A stretch of 64,000 nucleotides of DNA, from assembly GCA_013399115.1 (NCBI GenBank), contig VXAA01003159.1, positions 11,367 to 75,366 on the forward strand. Direction: 5' to 3'. Source of the stretch: Anseranas semipalmata. Taxonomy: Eukaryota; Chordata; Aves; Anseriformes; Anseranatidae. The first letter of the stretch is position 1. Each line of letters begins with the position of its first letter. The notes beneath the pieces are model-generated. The model made no database searches. It was given only the letters and a program-made list of their open reading frames with translations, and had not been told where the DNA came from. Position numbers and translations under genes: made by a program. This document shows, one piece after another, positions 37,960 to 50,300 of this stretch.

Positions 37960-38570
37960 GAACTGACAAGTGAAGTCATTAATTAACTTATGTTAATTAC
38001 ATACTGGGTCCTTTAGGAAATTTAGCATCTGTGTCCATCCTTTCTTTGTCACTACAGATAGTAGCAAAGAAATAGAGACTCATTCTATGTATTTGTAGAA
38101 CTAAAATGGGTTGAAATCTCATACAGATTCTGCCTGCATGGTAATCAAATTAGCTTATTAATAATGTTTATTGTATTTGTGGTCATTGTACAGGCAACAG
38201 ATATTCTCAACAACGGCTCAGCAAATTGTTAAGGCTATCATGACAGCAGAGGTAATGCAAGCAATTAATTGACTCCCTCACAGAAAGCAGAATGGCCACT
38301 TAGGTGAGGCGTTCCCTGGGGTAGCTTAACGGCAGCCCCCCTGCACTGGCTCCTTGAGGCTCTGCTGCCCTGCATTACGTGTTGATTAAGGCAGTGTGGG
38401 ATGTGGAAAGGAAGCCCAGCAAGTATAGGCCTTGCGTTGTTCGTACTTTCAGATTCAAATGGGGAGACAGCCTGACAAACTAAGGATCAGATTCAGCTAA
38501 CTTCTCTCTGCCGGCTCTTGCGTCAGAGCAGTCTGCTTGCTTTCTGCTGGTCACTAGCACCTATGAATCT
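37960..38570. promoter_or_regulatory. Possible conserved non-coding element
   Basis: A non-repetitive patch with AT-rich homeodomain-like cores (ATTAATTAA near 37978-37986, AATTAATT at 38263-38270), followed by a locally GC-richer segment at 38300-38570, unlike its surroundings. The texture is typical of conserved enhancer-type DNA. That is an impression only; no function is shown by the sequence. Confidence 0.18.
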
Positions 38571-39049
38571 GTCCTTAAAATAAACCATAATAATAAAAAA
38601 GACTAATTTTTAATACTTGGTGTTTTCACTTGGCTAGGGATAGCACATAGTAACATTCATTCTGAATTTCTTTTCAAGTCTTCAGGGAACTAAAAAAGAC
38701 TACTAAGGCAGGATATGTATGAATAATTTACAGGAATTTTGCAATTATTTCCATAGTAAGGATTCAAATCTTCCAAATTAAAGTTAATTTACCCTTACAA
38801 GAATTCTAATCATTTTAAAATCAGAAGTGTGAGATTAAAGCCACCACACAGTCTTAATTTGGTCCAGCAATGATACCTAGTGAGAAAAAATTTATCTATA
38901 TAATAAAAATATGCCATTAAAAACCAGCTAAATCTAATCTGGGGTTTCAAACTTTAAAATGTATTTTTCATAACTATATGGTTATTACCTCATGTCGCTA
39001 TAAAGCTGAGATAAGGTTATTGCATGTAGCATCTTAATATATATTTTAT

Positions 39050-39240
39050 CTGGGAGTTACATACATAATTCATATTTATTAAAATAGTTTATTAATATGT
39101 CCAAGGTGAGTCGGTTGACCCTGAAAACCACAGTTTTAGGCCTTCTAAATGAGCTAATAGGACTGCTCATCTGGTGCCATTAATGTAGCCAGTGTTACAA
39201 AGATCAGAATTAGCACATCAAGTGTGCATTGGGATTTTCT
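39050..39240. promoter_or_regulatory. Possible conserved non-coding element
   Basis: Complex, low-repeat sequence including TTCTAAATGAGCTAATAGGA and TGGTGCCATTAATGTAGCCA in the middle of AT-rich DNA. The appearance is like deeply conserved vertebrate non-coding DNA. A multi-species alignment would decide. Confidence 0.15.
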
Positions 39241-42200
39241 CTCTCCTTCTCTGTCTTGCTGTCTCTATCAGCGGAGACCTGGTGTGGGTAGTAAGGCCAA
39301 CACAGGACAGTAAATTCTACCAGGACAAGATAGAGCTTGCTATTGAGAAATATAATCTGCTTCTGTAGTTCTTAATATTTGTTTATTTATTTTACTTGTA
39401 AATAATTTTTGAAAACTGTTTACTTTTCCATCAGTCAAGGGTTTTCTATAGAAAATCTATTGATATGGGTAAGCCAAATGGTGCAGTTGCATATATAACA
39501 ACATATTAAAAGAGCAAGGTTACATATTCTTGAGCATAGTTCTGTAGATCTGTGATCAAATCCTTTGCCTATAAAACAAAAAACAAAAAAAAAAAGGAGA
39601 AAATATAAAGCAAGTAAGTCATAAAACAGATACTCATATGATGAATATTGTCACCCTATATTGAGAAGTATTCAGATAGTATTCTTGCATTTAGGTGGGC
39701 AATAGCTCAATCACTGGAAAGCAGAAGATGAGGGAGAGAATTTTGGCTCCATGTTTCTCCCATATGAACTCAGAGAGACAGCCAACTTTGAGGCAGATGT
39801 AGCTGTGACAATCCTGTCATTGTCCACCTCAGGCCAACTCACAGAGAGCAACCTCCTTTTTATTAAAACTTCTTGTTTCTTACTTGCTCTTTTGTTTCTG
39901 AACTTTGGAGGGCATCCTAGAGTTCAGAGTTGATATTAATCTAATCTTGGCATTATTATGAGGATAGAATATTTGATTGTTCACATTCATAATTAATGAC
40001 AAAGGTGTTTAAGGGGGCAGTGTGCTTAATTAAGGATTCCTACACTTTGAAAGTGAAGAAACTGCCTTTGAAAGGAAATATGGCATCAAAACTTCTAAGA
40101 GTTACATGTTAATAAAACCAGTAAGAATGGAAAGAAAATTCTCAAAGGCTGGATGCATTTGGGGAGTGATGTGTGTAGGCTCTGGCCTCCCCTTAGCGAC
40201 CAGGTCTAATCCTGGCAACATCCCTAGCCACATGATGTGGGTGTTTTTGTAAGGCTACTCAGCTACCCTTTCTCTTTTTCCCACATGCATCCAATTTTGC
40301 AACCTCCACCCTGCCAAAAAATAAATAGTATTGGAAGTGTGGGGAACTTAACTGATGTTAAGAACAATGAACAATGAAGTGCTCCTAGTTAGCAATGAAT
40401 GCAGTTGCTCATAAAAGATGAAAAGCCAGAAAAGACAATGGAGAGGGAGATTAGGAAAACAAACAAACAAAACACAATAGCTAGATGAAGAGAAAGGAAG
40501 ACATACTGGGTCTACCCTAGAAGTTTTTTTGCTGTCACAGCTACTTTGGTTATTTCCCAGCTATTTTACGATGCAGTCAGGCCAACAAAGCCCTAGCAGA
40601 GTTGTAGATATACCAGCTCTTGACATGTTAGCATATATTGCTCATTGAAATAAGAGATACCAGGAAAAGCACTTCTTTGCAAATATAACTATATCAATAG
40701 GAGGACAGTTTTAGTGGCAGAGCTGTGGCAGTAAAATTAAATCAGCTAAACACTTAAATGTCGACAACTTTAGGTGAACAGAAACTACCAGGAAAAATAA
40801 GTAGACAGGGAGTGGGGGTTTGAGGATAATGCAAGAGAAACAGGAAGGTAGAATAGTTCTTTGCACTTGGTCTTTACAGGTTTTTTGTTGTTGTTGTTGT
40901 TTTGTTTTTTTGTTTTTATCAAGTCAGCTATTTCCTGTATTTAAAATGGCATGTAGCAATGGAACCGATAGCAAAACTAACCAGCAAAACGAAACAAAAC
41001 AAAATTGTCTGTCATGTTGAAATGATAGAGTAAACGTCACTTTGGGAAACTAAAGACTTGGAGAAGTAGTTTCTGAGCAAAACAGGAAACTGCTTTTGTG
41101 TTGCGAATACAACAACACGTCTAAAAGTTGCTGGCAGTCTGGCAGCTGGGCTTCCCCTTGTGAGCTGTCTTTCAGAAAACTAAGTACTTAGTGTATCTGA
41201 ACAGGCAACAGGAATTTTTTTCAAAAAGGAAGGGTCAGTTCTTCTTTTGGGATAGGTTGATATGTAATTCACTTTGATGTGCTGTGACTACTGTACAATA
41301 ACGTCTCATATTTGATTCTATCTCCCCTCAGAAACTCTCAGACTCTGGCTTTCCCCATGAGTAAAGATCATCTCTCTTATTACTTTTTTCCTCACTGCAA
41401 TCTGATTACCAGATAGATCGAGGTAGAAATATTAGCCTATGGTATAGTAAGTACTCTTTATCTGAAGTAGCAAACTTTCTCTTCTGCTGTGTGGGAAATT
41501 ATAGGAATAGCAGCCTTTTCTGTGCGCATATTCTGTGTGTGCCTAATTTCTGAGTTGACATTGTTCAGTCCATTCATCCTTTAAAAAGTTGAGATTATTA
41601 AACTGTTATTTTTAAAGCTAAAAAGTTAATGTCATTTTCCTCAAAACTAATATTTTAACTTAAAAAATAATAATAAAAAAATCAAGTGAAAACAAATATA
41701 AAGTCCCATCAGGATGAGCCTTGGTAATACAACAAGGTCCTCTGGAAGTCAAGGAAATTTATCACTATTAGAAAGGTGGTCAGATGGCACTGCAAAGCAC
41801 CGAGTGAAGAAGGAGGAGGGTGGTGGTGGTGAAACAAGTCTGAAGTGGTGTGTGAAGAGTTTATTTGGTGATCACAGACATGGTAATAGGTTAGTGTTAC
41901 ACCATTTCACAAGGTGGAAATTAGCTAATCTAACTTGGTAGCTCTTACCTTTTCTGCCCCACAGCTTCCTTTTCAGTCTCTCTATCCATGCAAGATATGA
42001 CTGTCACTCACTGCTTTCTGTAATGAGGCTAGGGCAGGCAATCGGGGCTTGGAGGTTGAAAACCCATTTGTTTTCCTCTCAAAAAGGTGCTTTTATCTCT
42101 CCCAATTCAGAAAACCAGTAGACAGTATTTGTTATAGTGGTTTTTGTCTTTCATATATCTCCAGCAACAACAAACAAGATAAGATGAGATCATCAGAATG

Positions 42201-44712
42201 CTTGCCACTTGGGAAAAATGAATCTTTGTAAAAGAAACTACCAAAAATACTCTTTATAAAGGCACTTCATACAAAAATTGTTACATGAAATGAACAAACA
42301 GAGTTCCCTGCAGGTAAGATAGCTCAGAATAATTGAGATCTGACACATACTGCATTTCTCTAAAAATAATTTAATCACAGTCTGATCAAAGTTTCATAAA
42401 ACAGATAGTGCTTTACATTTGCTTAAGGCTTTTGACAGTTAATTATAATTTTGATTATATCACCATGCTTTAGGCTTCTTTATAAGTCAGAAGGATTCTT
42501 CCTCATATTAGAAAGAAGTATACTGTAGTTTACTTTTACTTTTCTTTGATGAACTGCCCCTAGAGGACAGGTACCTGGTGCCTACTCATTTGGGTGCATA
42601 TGTTCAGTAATAACTCTGAATGACAAATGCGGTGCAAATAATTTTTCTGTTTTAACTGTGTTGTATCGTTTATAGACTAATTTTGTGTGCTTAGTCAAAA
42701 TATACACAAATAAGACAGCTGTGCTCTACTTTTGTTTTACCAAACCTAGCAAGTATTTTATTTGCAATAAAGAAACTGAAGGACCATCAAAGTTGTATAC
42801 AGCCATCTGCTTCTGAAATTAGTTTCATATTAGGGATTTAAGCCTTGGTGATGCTCTTCTGTACAGGAAACTGAAAATGCTCTCTTTTTTTGTTTGTTTT
42901 TAAGTATAGAGTTGAGTATTAAATGTGTAGAGTATTGTTAACAACACATAGCTTACTCCTGTGTCTCCTCATCTCAATTTGTGAGCACTGCTCAGCTATA
43001 TGGCACAGATATAGTTACAAATTGAAGCTTTTGCATGAGACATAAATTGTACCACTAGTGCTTAGAAAAGTGCTGACTTCCTGATTAAATAATAAGAAGC
43101 TTACTGCTGAATATGATACATAACATGTGTGATAATAATGGCACAAAACATAATGTTGTTAAAAGCTGGTAGATGAGAGATCAGGTGTTAGGAAAAGCCA
43201 ATGGAGCCAACTTTGGTATCTGCTATACCGAAATATTACTGCTGTGATACCAGCTCCAACTTGTTAGACCAGCAGGAAAAAACATTAAAGCCCCATCTAT
43301 TAAAGCACTTAAGATAGTCCTATGAAAGTAAAATGGGACTTACCACAGGGTTGTTGATTTTATTGTGAACCACATGATATTTAGGGAAGGTTCAGTACAG
43401 AGACTTAGTTTCTTTAAGTGGCAATTAGGCTACTAAGTCCAAATTAAGCATCACTGGCATTCAAAAAATCCCCTTTCAGCTGCTGCATTTCCTTTGTGAG
43501 CTCTGAAGTCCCTCAGCACTGAATTTTCTGCCAGGACATGTATAGAGCTGCCTAAATCTTTAATTGCCTGGCTTTTGCTGTATCCATAGTCTGTGAGGGA
43601 TTTAAAAACAAGGCATTTTCTCATTTTATTTATCTCGGACTGCTAGGAGGTGTGATAAGAGTGTACTGTGTATGTGCTTATGATTTCAAGCCTTGGAAAG
43701 GTTTGAATGACTAAGAAACATAAAAAAGAGCTGGGAAGTGCAGGGAGGGAAAAGGGAGAACTGGGTGAGGACAGAAATGCTTCTCTCCAAAGGCTGAGCT
43801 GTCTGGACCACAGGAAAGCCAGGCTCAAGCCCCTGCTTTGAAGCATAGGCTTCAGTTTCAGCATCCCACCTTCAAGAACATCCTAGCAAAAGACAAATGG
43901 ATATCCTTCCATATAACTCTCTTTCAACTTTTCTTTTATTGAAGTTGCTTTATGTTTTATAAAGTACATAACTTTTGCCAGACTGTGAGAGACTGTTACA
44001 ATTCCTTAGCTAGAGAAATGAGCTAATACTGCAATGCAGACTGATTAGTTGTTAGTCGAGACACTGAACTGTGTAGCCTAAATTTAAGTCCCTTCTCTAG
44101 TGACTACCTTATGTAAACAGGAACAGACTCAACAAAAGAGACTCAACAGCGCTGTACCTCAGCTACTGTGGGATGATGTACTTAGTGATGATCTAGGTTT
44201 TGAAAGGGAAAAGAATAGTCTGAATCCTGACTCACCGATCAGATGACTGCTCTAAAAGAGATGGGAATATTTCTTAGTTTTATGAAAAAATGCAGGAATA
44301 CTTAGGCTGAGCAAGAAAGCTTCATTTGTTAAGATTGTTGCAATCCTCTTTGACAAACTGGGTTTAGGATTTTTCTGGAGTTTTCTGTCTAGACTGAAGC
44401 ATCTCTTTGTTTGTTTCTCCAGCTTCTCCAGTTCACAGTCACAAGAATCTGCTTGTGAATCTCAGTGTTGGAATATTTCTGAAAGTCCCAGTTCTTGAAG
44501 TCTTGGACTTTTATTTTAATAAAATACAGTTCTGATTGTGCAGCATGTTTTTTAAATTTATTTATTTATTTTTATTAGTAGGGGTCTGTTCCCACTTCTT
44601 CTATAGGACACATATATAACAAAATAGAGTTGGATTTATCTCCCAAGTAATCCGAGAAAAGGAAAAAACAGTCTTAATACCTGTTCCTGTTTACTTTTTG
44701 CAGTCACAAGGC

Positions 44713-44766
44713 AGTAGCTCCCAGAATCAAGAACAGGAATTAGTAGCTCCCAGAATCAAGAACAGG
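44713..44766. repeat. Two-copy direct repeat, 25 bp with 4-bp spacer
   Basis: AGTAGCTCCCAGAATCAAGA plus ACAGG occurs at 44713-44737 and again at 44742-44766, identical as read. The period is 29 bp. This is most simply a small local duplication. Confidence 0.9.
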
Positions 44767-45235
44767 CAGCTAACAGAAACGTCTGACAGGTAGAAATGAT
44801 AATTAAATTGTTTAGGATCTGCAGTATAGGAAGAATTGTTTGATAATTTCCAGAGATGATAAAAGATGGAAGTCAGATATTACACACAAGTTTGTAAGAA
44901 AATATTCAAGATAATCATAAACAAAGTGAAAAGTTAAATTTCTTCCATTAGAAAACTGGGACAGATCTTTTTTACATTATCCATGAGAAACTGCTAATGT
45001 GCCAGTGGAAAAGAGGATTTCAAGTGTTGTTCAAATTAAGAATATCATCAAAGATACTTCTAAAAAGAACTGTTACTTTGACCTCATTCCAGCTATCACC
45101 AGTAGAGTCCATAGACACTGATCCCTCTCACATGACAGAACAGTCCCATAGTCAATATCGATTAAAACTTTCCAGGCAATCTATGTTTAAACTACTAAGG
45201 TTGTTCCCAAACTATGATTTCTGTGTAAATGTTTC

Positions 45236-45292
45236 TTTTTTTTTTTTTTTTTCTCGGGGGGGGAAGANTTTTTTTTTTCTCGGGGGGGAAGA
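45236..45292. repeat. Duplicated T-run/G-run junction around an N
   Basis: T17-CTC-G8-AAGA, then N at 45268, then T10-CTC-G7-AAGA continuing into unique sequence. The two halves are the same locus read with different homopolymer lengths, so this is a join artefact. Confidence 0.85.
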
Positions 45293-45778
45293 GAAAACTC
45301 TGCTAGTCATGGCCCTAGCATCAACCACGTGTCTGATGTGGCCTGAGAGAGAGAATTTTTTTTTTTCAGTACCTTTTTTCTGTCCATTAGTTTTGCTTCC
45401 TGAAAAACTCAGTCCAAATTTACTCAGTCATCTTGTAGTATTGCTATTATTAGATCTCAGTACATCGCAAATAACTGTTTTTTGGTTAACTTTGAATTTC
45501 CCAGAAGCAGGACAGATCCAGATAAACTATTTATACTGTCAAACTTTTCTTGTATTTCCAATGACATTTTCTACATTCCCATTAAGTGGCTGGGACAGAA
45601 ATTTTGTTTCTCTTTTATAATCACCTTATTGTGCTTTTTAGTGTGTCTTTCAGTGACAATGACAGTTGAAAAATCCTCTAGTATTTTTACGTCATCATTC
45701 TTTACAGTTTTGTCTGGGCTGTTGTACACTCTACACTTCTTGCAGAGCAACCAAGACGCACTCTAACTAGATTTGTCA

Positions 45779-47390
45779 ATGCACTAATTTATACTCACTT
45801 CCGTCCAATTCAGTAAATCCAATTACAATAAGACTAATTGTCCCTGGGGCTTGGCCATGTATCCTGTACGCTGGACCGACATCTTGGCTACCATCTATCT
45901 TTGCTATAATATATTCCGGGAGAATATTCGCTCCTTTTTGTGCTTCTAGTGTTGTAACATTTGTACAGTTCCTTTGAGTATCTTAAGATATCTATACAGT
46001 TCAACCTAAAGGTTACTCCTTTCTCTTTCAAAAATGTATAAAAAACTGACCATTCAATTAACATAAATTTCATTGTGGCATCATAAATTCAAGGTGTCCT
46101 GTCCACCTGAAAAGTGTACTGTAACTTTCTTTTTAATAGTCATTAGGTAGCCTTCGTTTGAATGTCTCAACACTGTGTACACCTGAAAAAAAAAGAGACA
46201 ACAAAGAACCAGAATGACAAGGAATCAGCTTGAGAAATTCTGTGCTTTTATCTTCCTTTATCTGGCATTTTATCATTATACTCAAAGCATAGGTGTATCT
46301 TTGCTATTACATATAAATACCACAAACATAATAAATGTCATTTCAGGTACTCCTGAAATTCCCTCATGACACACTAATATATGGTTTCATATAATCTTCC
46401 CAACATACATGAAAGGTTTTTCACTTTCCTCAATACATCTTTGTCACTATAAAATAATTCTTCACCATTTTCTACTCAGTGACAACACTTAACCATTCTT
46501 CTCATAATTTCTGTATTGAAGAAACACCATTATATTAAAAGACCTCACTGATGAGTCTCAGAAAGTTCTTCCAGATCATGCACAAATAATTTATGGGTTC
46601 CAAACTTTTAGCTCCTATTGTATGCTTGCCTGTGTTCATTCTCATGAGCATTCCTTATTTCCCATTCACTTTTGTGATGCACTATACAATATGATGTGCT
46701 TCCTTTACTTTAATACTTTCAAGAAAATAGTTGCCATATCCTCAGTCTTCTTTATCAAAGGGGCTGAAAAGTATCCAAAGATCCTTTCCAAATATAGCTT
46801 TCCAAATATTGCTAATTCTCCGTGTTTCTTCAGTTTTGCTGATTGTCTCAATAGCTTTAGCTCTACTCAACTTCTGTGATATTACAATATCAAATTTGAA
46901 CTTCTTCATTTCAGATATGTTATTATTGACCTCTCACTTTCCCCTTTCCCTTCTGTCTTTTATTTCAGCCACTGGATCTTCTCACTGATGTTTTTTTTGA
47001 TGAATGATTTATTTATTTCCCACAACATTCTGGATTACTCCATATAGTCTGGAGTGTACCCTGTGATGAGTGTTGCTAATTTATTAGTTTTTAGCTGTCA
47101 TCCTTTCAGGTAAAATAATAACAGTTTCTACATGACCAGACTAAGTATTTCAAAACACAGAAAAATGTCCTTCCACTACTTTGCTCAGCACAGAAATATT
47201 TTCTTTATCAGATTGTGACCATTTCTTTTGTTCTTTCCTTGTAACGCTTTGGTTCCCAAGAATGACCACCTGCATTTGCAAAATACTGCTTTAGTTGTGT
47301 TGCCAGCAGCAACATACATTCTCTTGATGTTTCTATAGTTACTTGATGATGAGCTAGTCCCACTTCTGTAGCATGATAAAACCTGCCAGG
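45779..47390 (-). pseudogene. Scattered coding-like frames on the minus strand, unidentified
   Basis: Three stop-free minus stretches were read by eye: 47211-47390 (60 codons, containing TSRECMLLLATQLKQYF), 46745-46933 (63 codons, containing ISKTEETRRISNIWKAIFGK) and 45779-45982 (68 codons). The last contains GTISLIVIGFTELDGSEYKL, which resembles the strand-E to strand-F pattern of an immunoglobulin-type domain. The second and third share a frame. Between them, TGTCTCTTTTTTTTTCAG on the minus strand (46200-46183) looks like a splice acceptor, followed by a 33-codon open stretch. Stops separate all pieces. This could be a decayed gene or repeat, but runs of 60 to 70 codons are expected by chance in this much DNA, and I cannot name a family. 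Confidence 0.15.
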
Positions 47391-50300
47391 CTACATATTC
47401 AAAGCAACATCTTTATGAATTGACTTGCCATTTTTATTTTACCTCACTATGTTGAGGATGATGTCTCAGGAGTGCAGGGTTCCCACTCCTGGGCCTAAAA
47501 TCCCATGGCAGTTTTGTTGTAGTGTTAACCTAAAATCAGAGTTTAGTAGTGGATCACAAATTGCACTGTTCTAAGGAATATAACTGCAAAGGACTAAATG
47601 TCTCTGACTTTAAGAGCTAGGAATGTAGCTGTAAAACACAGAGCTATGTTATTAACTTAACTGCAATTGTTATTATAATTTCTCTTAAAAATGATGTGCA
47701 AAATGTTGAAATGTGTATGTGATAGATTCTCTGCTATACAGCCCTTTATTTAATGTTGTGCATCTTCTGAGCAACATCAATTAATATTTAATCTTTAATG
47801 TGTTTGCTTTTCTACTACCACTTAATTTTTTTTCACAAGTTCTAAAAGCTTTCCTCTTGCCTTATTTATTGTGAGGCATGTTAGACTTACTAGTCTATGG
47901 CTAGCACTTTTAATGATAGTATTAATTGCAAAATAACGAAGTTGTAATGATGTAGAGAATTTTTGGGTGCATCTGCTGAAAAAGCTGAATTTCAGCTGGA
48001 TATTCATAGAAACAAAAAAAAAATAGCGTGTTGGTAGATAAGTGTAACCAGCAGCTATTGTCCCAAAGCTATATGGAACAAGATTACTTTTTCTGTGTCA
48101 GCTGACACAGCTAAGACATGGGTACCAAATCAGATGTTCCCAGGGCTGGATTTCAAAACCTTTATTGTTTGGTTACTGCTGTTCAATTTAAGCAAACAGA
48201 CTGAGGAGAGTAAGTAATCGATTAACAAAGGACTGAGGGCTCTTAGCTAGACATGTCCACTAATGAAAAGCTTTTCTGTCTGAGAAGACTTTGCTTGCAT
48301 ATGGGCTGAGGCAGTGCAGCTTGACTCCAGAGTCATATGCTGAATTTTAGGAGTTCTAGTTTAATCCAGATGATCAGCACTTCCAGTTTAGAACATGGAT
48401 TATCTTAGTCCACTGAGATGAGCCAAATGACAAAGTAGTATGTAAGCTAGTAGCTGTGCTCTGGTGTTACACTGCACTGTGAAAGACTTTGGGCACACGA
48501 TCTGCTGTAAGATGAGCTGCTCTTTGATTTTTTTTTTCTTGGTGGAAAATAAAAGCCCCTGCGTGTTACAGACACAGTGGAAGAGATGTGAGAGACCAAG
48601 GAACTATCAGCTATGGAGAGATGTAGCCTGCAGCTCACTGTGAAGCAAAGCTAGTGGTATAAATGAAAGTGAAAACTGGGCTCAAACTTTATCTCTGTGC
48701 CTTGTATATGTCACTGGGGAGAGAGATTTTTATTCAGGACTCAGTGTCGTCTAGGGAGTTAGCTAATGGTAAGATCCCTGGCAAACTTGGCAACATAATC
48801 AAACCTGTAGATATCTTTACAGAATAAGGTATATTCTCTAAGAAAGATTGAGTAGGAAGAAAGAGCTTCTGCTCTTTAAGTTTCTTAAGATTGTTTCAAT
48901 TTATACTTTAAACATTTCTAGTAAAATGCCCCTATTTGTACACTGAGTATATTTTTACAGAGAACTCTGTTCTGAAGGGAGCTGGAGGGCTGTTACTAAG
49001 ACATTTTGATATATTCATTATAAATTTGAATTCTGTATTGCAGGTTTATGTGACTATGTCTTATATCCCTTTCTTTCCTACTTCACAATGTACCAGTCCA
49101 ATGTGTTGTGGTTTTTTTTTTTTTTTTTTGGCAAAAACATTTTCTGAGCATATTGACTGTGCCAATAGTCTGGGAAGGCTTCTGGGATGCAGAACTCTTT
49201 GGTCACTTCTGACTGGCCAGAGAAAACATTTAAATGTGAGAAGTGGGGATTGAAAAAAGGGAAATGCAGGCTGACATACAGCCGTAAGAGAGACTGAGAG
49301 CTGTAATATTTAAAATGAGATTTTTCACTCAGCAGAAGTGTTTTTCAGCAACATATGAGACCTTCCTGACAGTTTGGACTGTGTTCTACAATATCACAAA
49401 ACTGAGTTTCAAAAGTCTTTGCAACAATGAAGTCATCAGTCTTTGGCCAGTTCTACCACGATGTTTTCTAAAGTGTCGCAAGAAGCTGGAAAAGTCACCT
49501 AGCTGTTATTTGCACTGGTGGAGATGTGCTGCTGGAGCCAGTGAACGAGCTGGTTTGTTGTTTTTTGTTGTTGTTCTCTCAAAACTGGTTATGAGATGGC
49601 TCGGTCTCTTTACTGTATTAATCAGCTTTATGATTGTTTCTGAGCTCCCACAAATGTTCGACAGAGAAATGTGCTGCACAGCTTTTAAATTACTAATATC
49701 AATGTAGTGGTCAGATATAGAGTAGTTTAAAAACAAAAGTTTATAAGCAGGTTAGAAAATGCAATAGGAAAAAAAAAAGAACCACCCTAATTTACCTAAT
49801 ACTGTGAGAATACTGTATATTTCGAAACCACAAAAATTATTTGGATGTTTATGTTCTGTGATAAGTTGTCTGAAAGGTGATTTTTAAAATCTATGTCACA
49901 ATCTTTTTGTGTTTCTTTTTACATGTTCATTATAACAAGAAATAGTGTTATTTCTGGGAAACTGTTGTTTCTGTGTGATCGGTGGTTACTTTAAGAAAAA
50001 AGGGATGAGACTTTGTAAATACAGGAACCTTTACAGTCAGAGCCCTCTTTAAAAGGTGTTGTCTTCCCTATGCAGTATTATAACTATCAAAATACTCAGG
50101 TCATTCTTCCTCTTCCATGACTGTTTTTTAAGCATAATGCACATCTAGAAGAGCATCTAATCCCTAACCCGGAGATGCCACCTTATTTAAACAGTAATGA
50201 ATTTTTATTTGAATTATAGTACTGTTGGTGGGTGAGTCTCTAAATGAGCCTTAGCACCAGGTGGTAGTTAAATAAATGAATTGATTGTCCCTCAAAAGAA

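Noticed and set aside
44997..45620. 207-codon plus-strand open frame, the longest in the window
   Set aside because: It reads through an N and a duplicated T/G homopolymer junction, so the frame is an assembly artefact.
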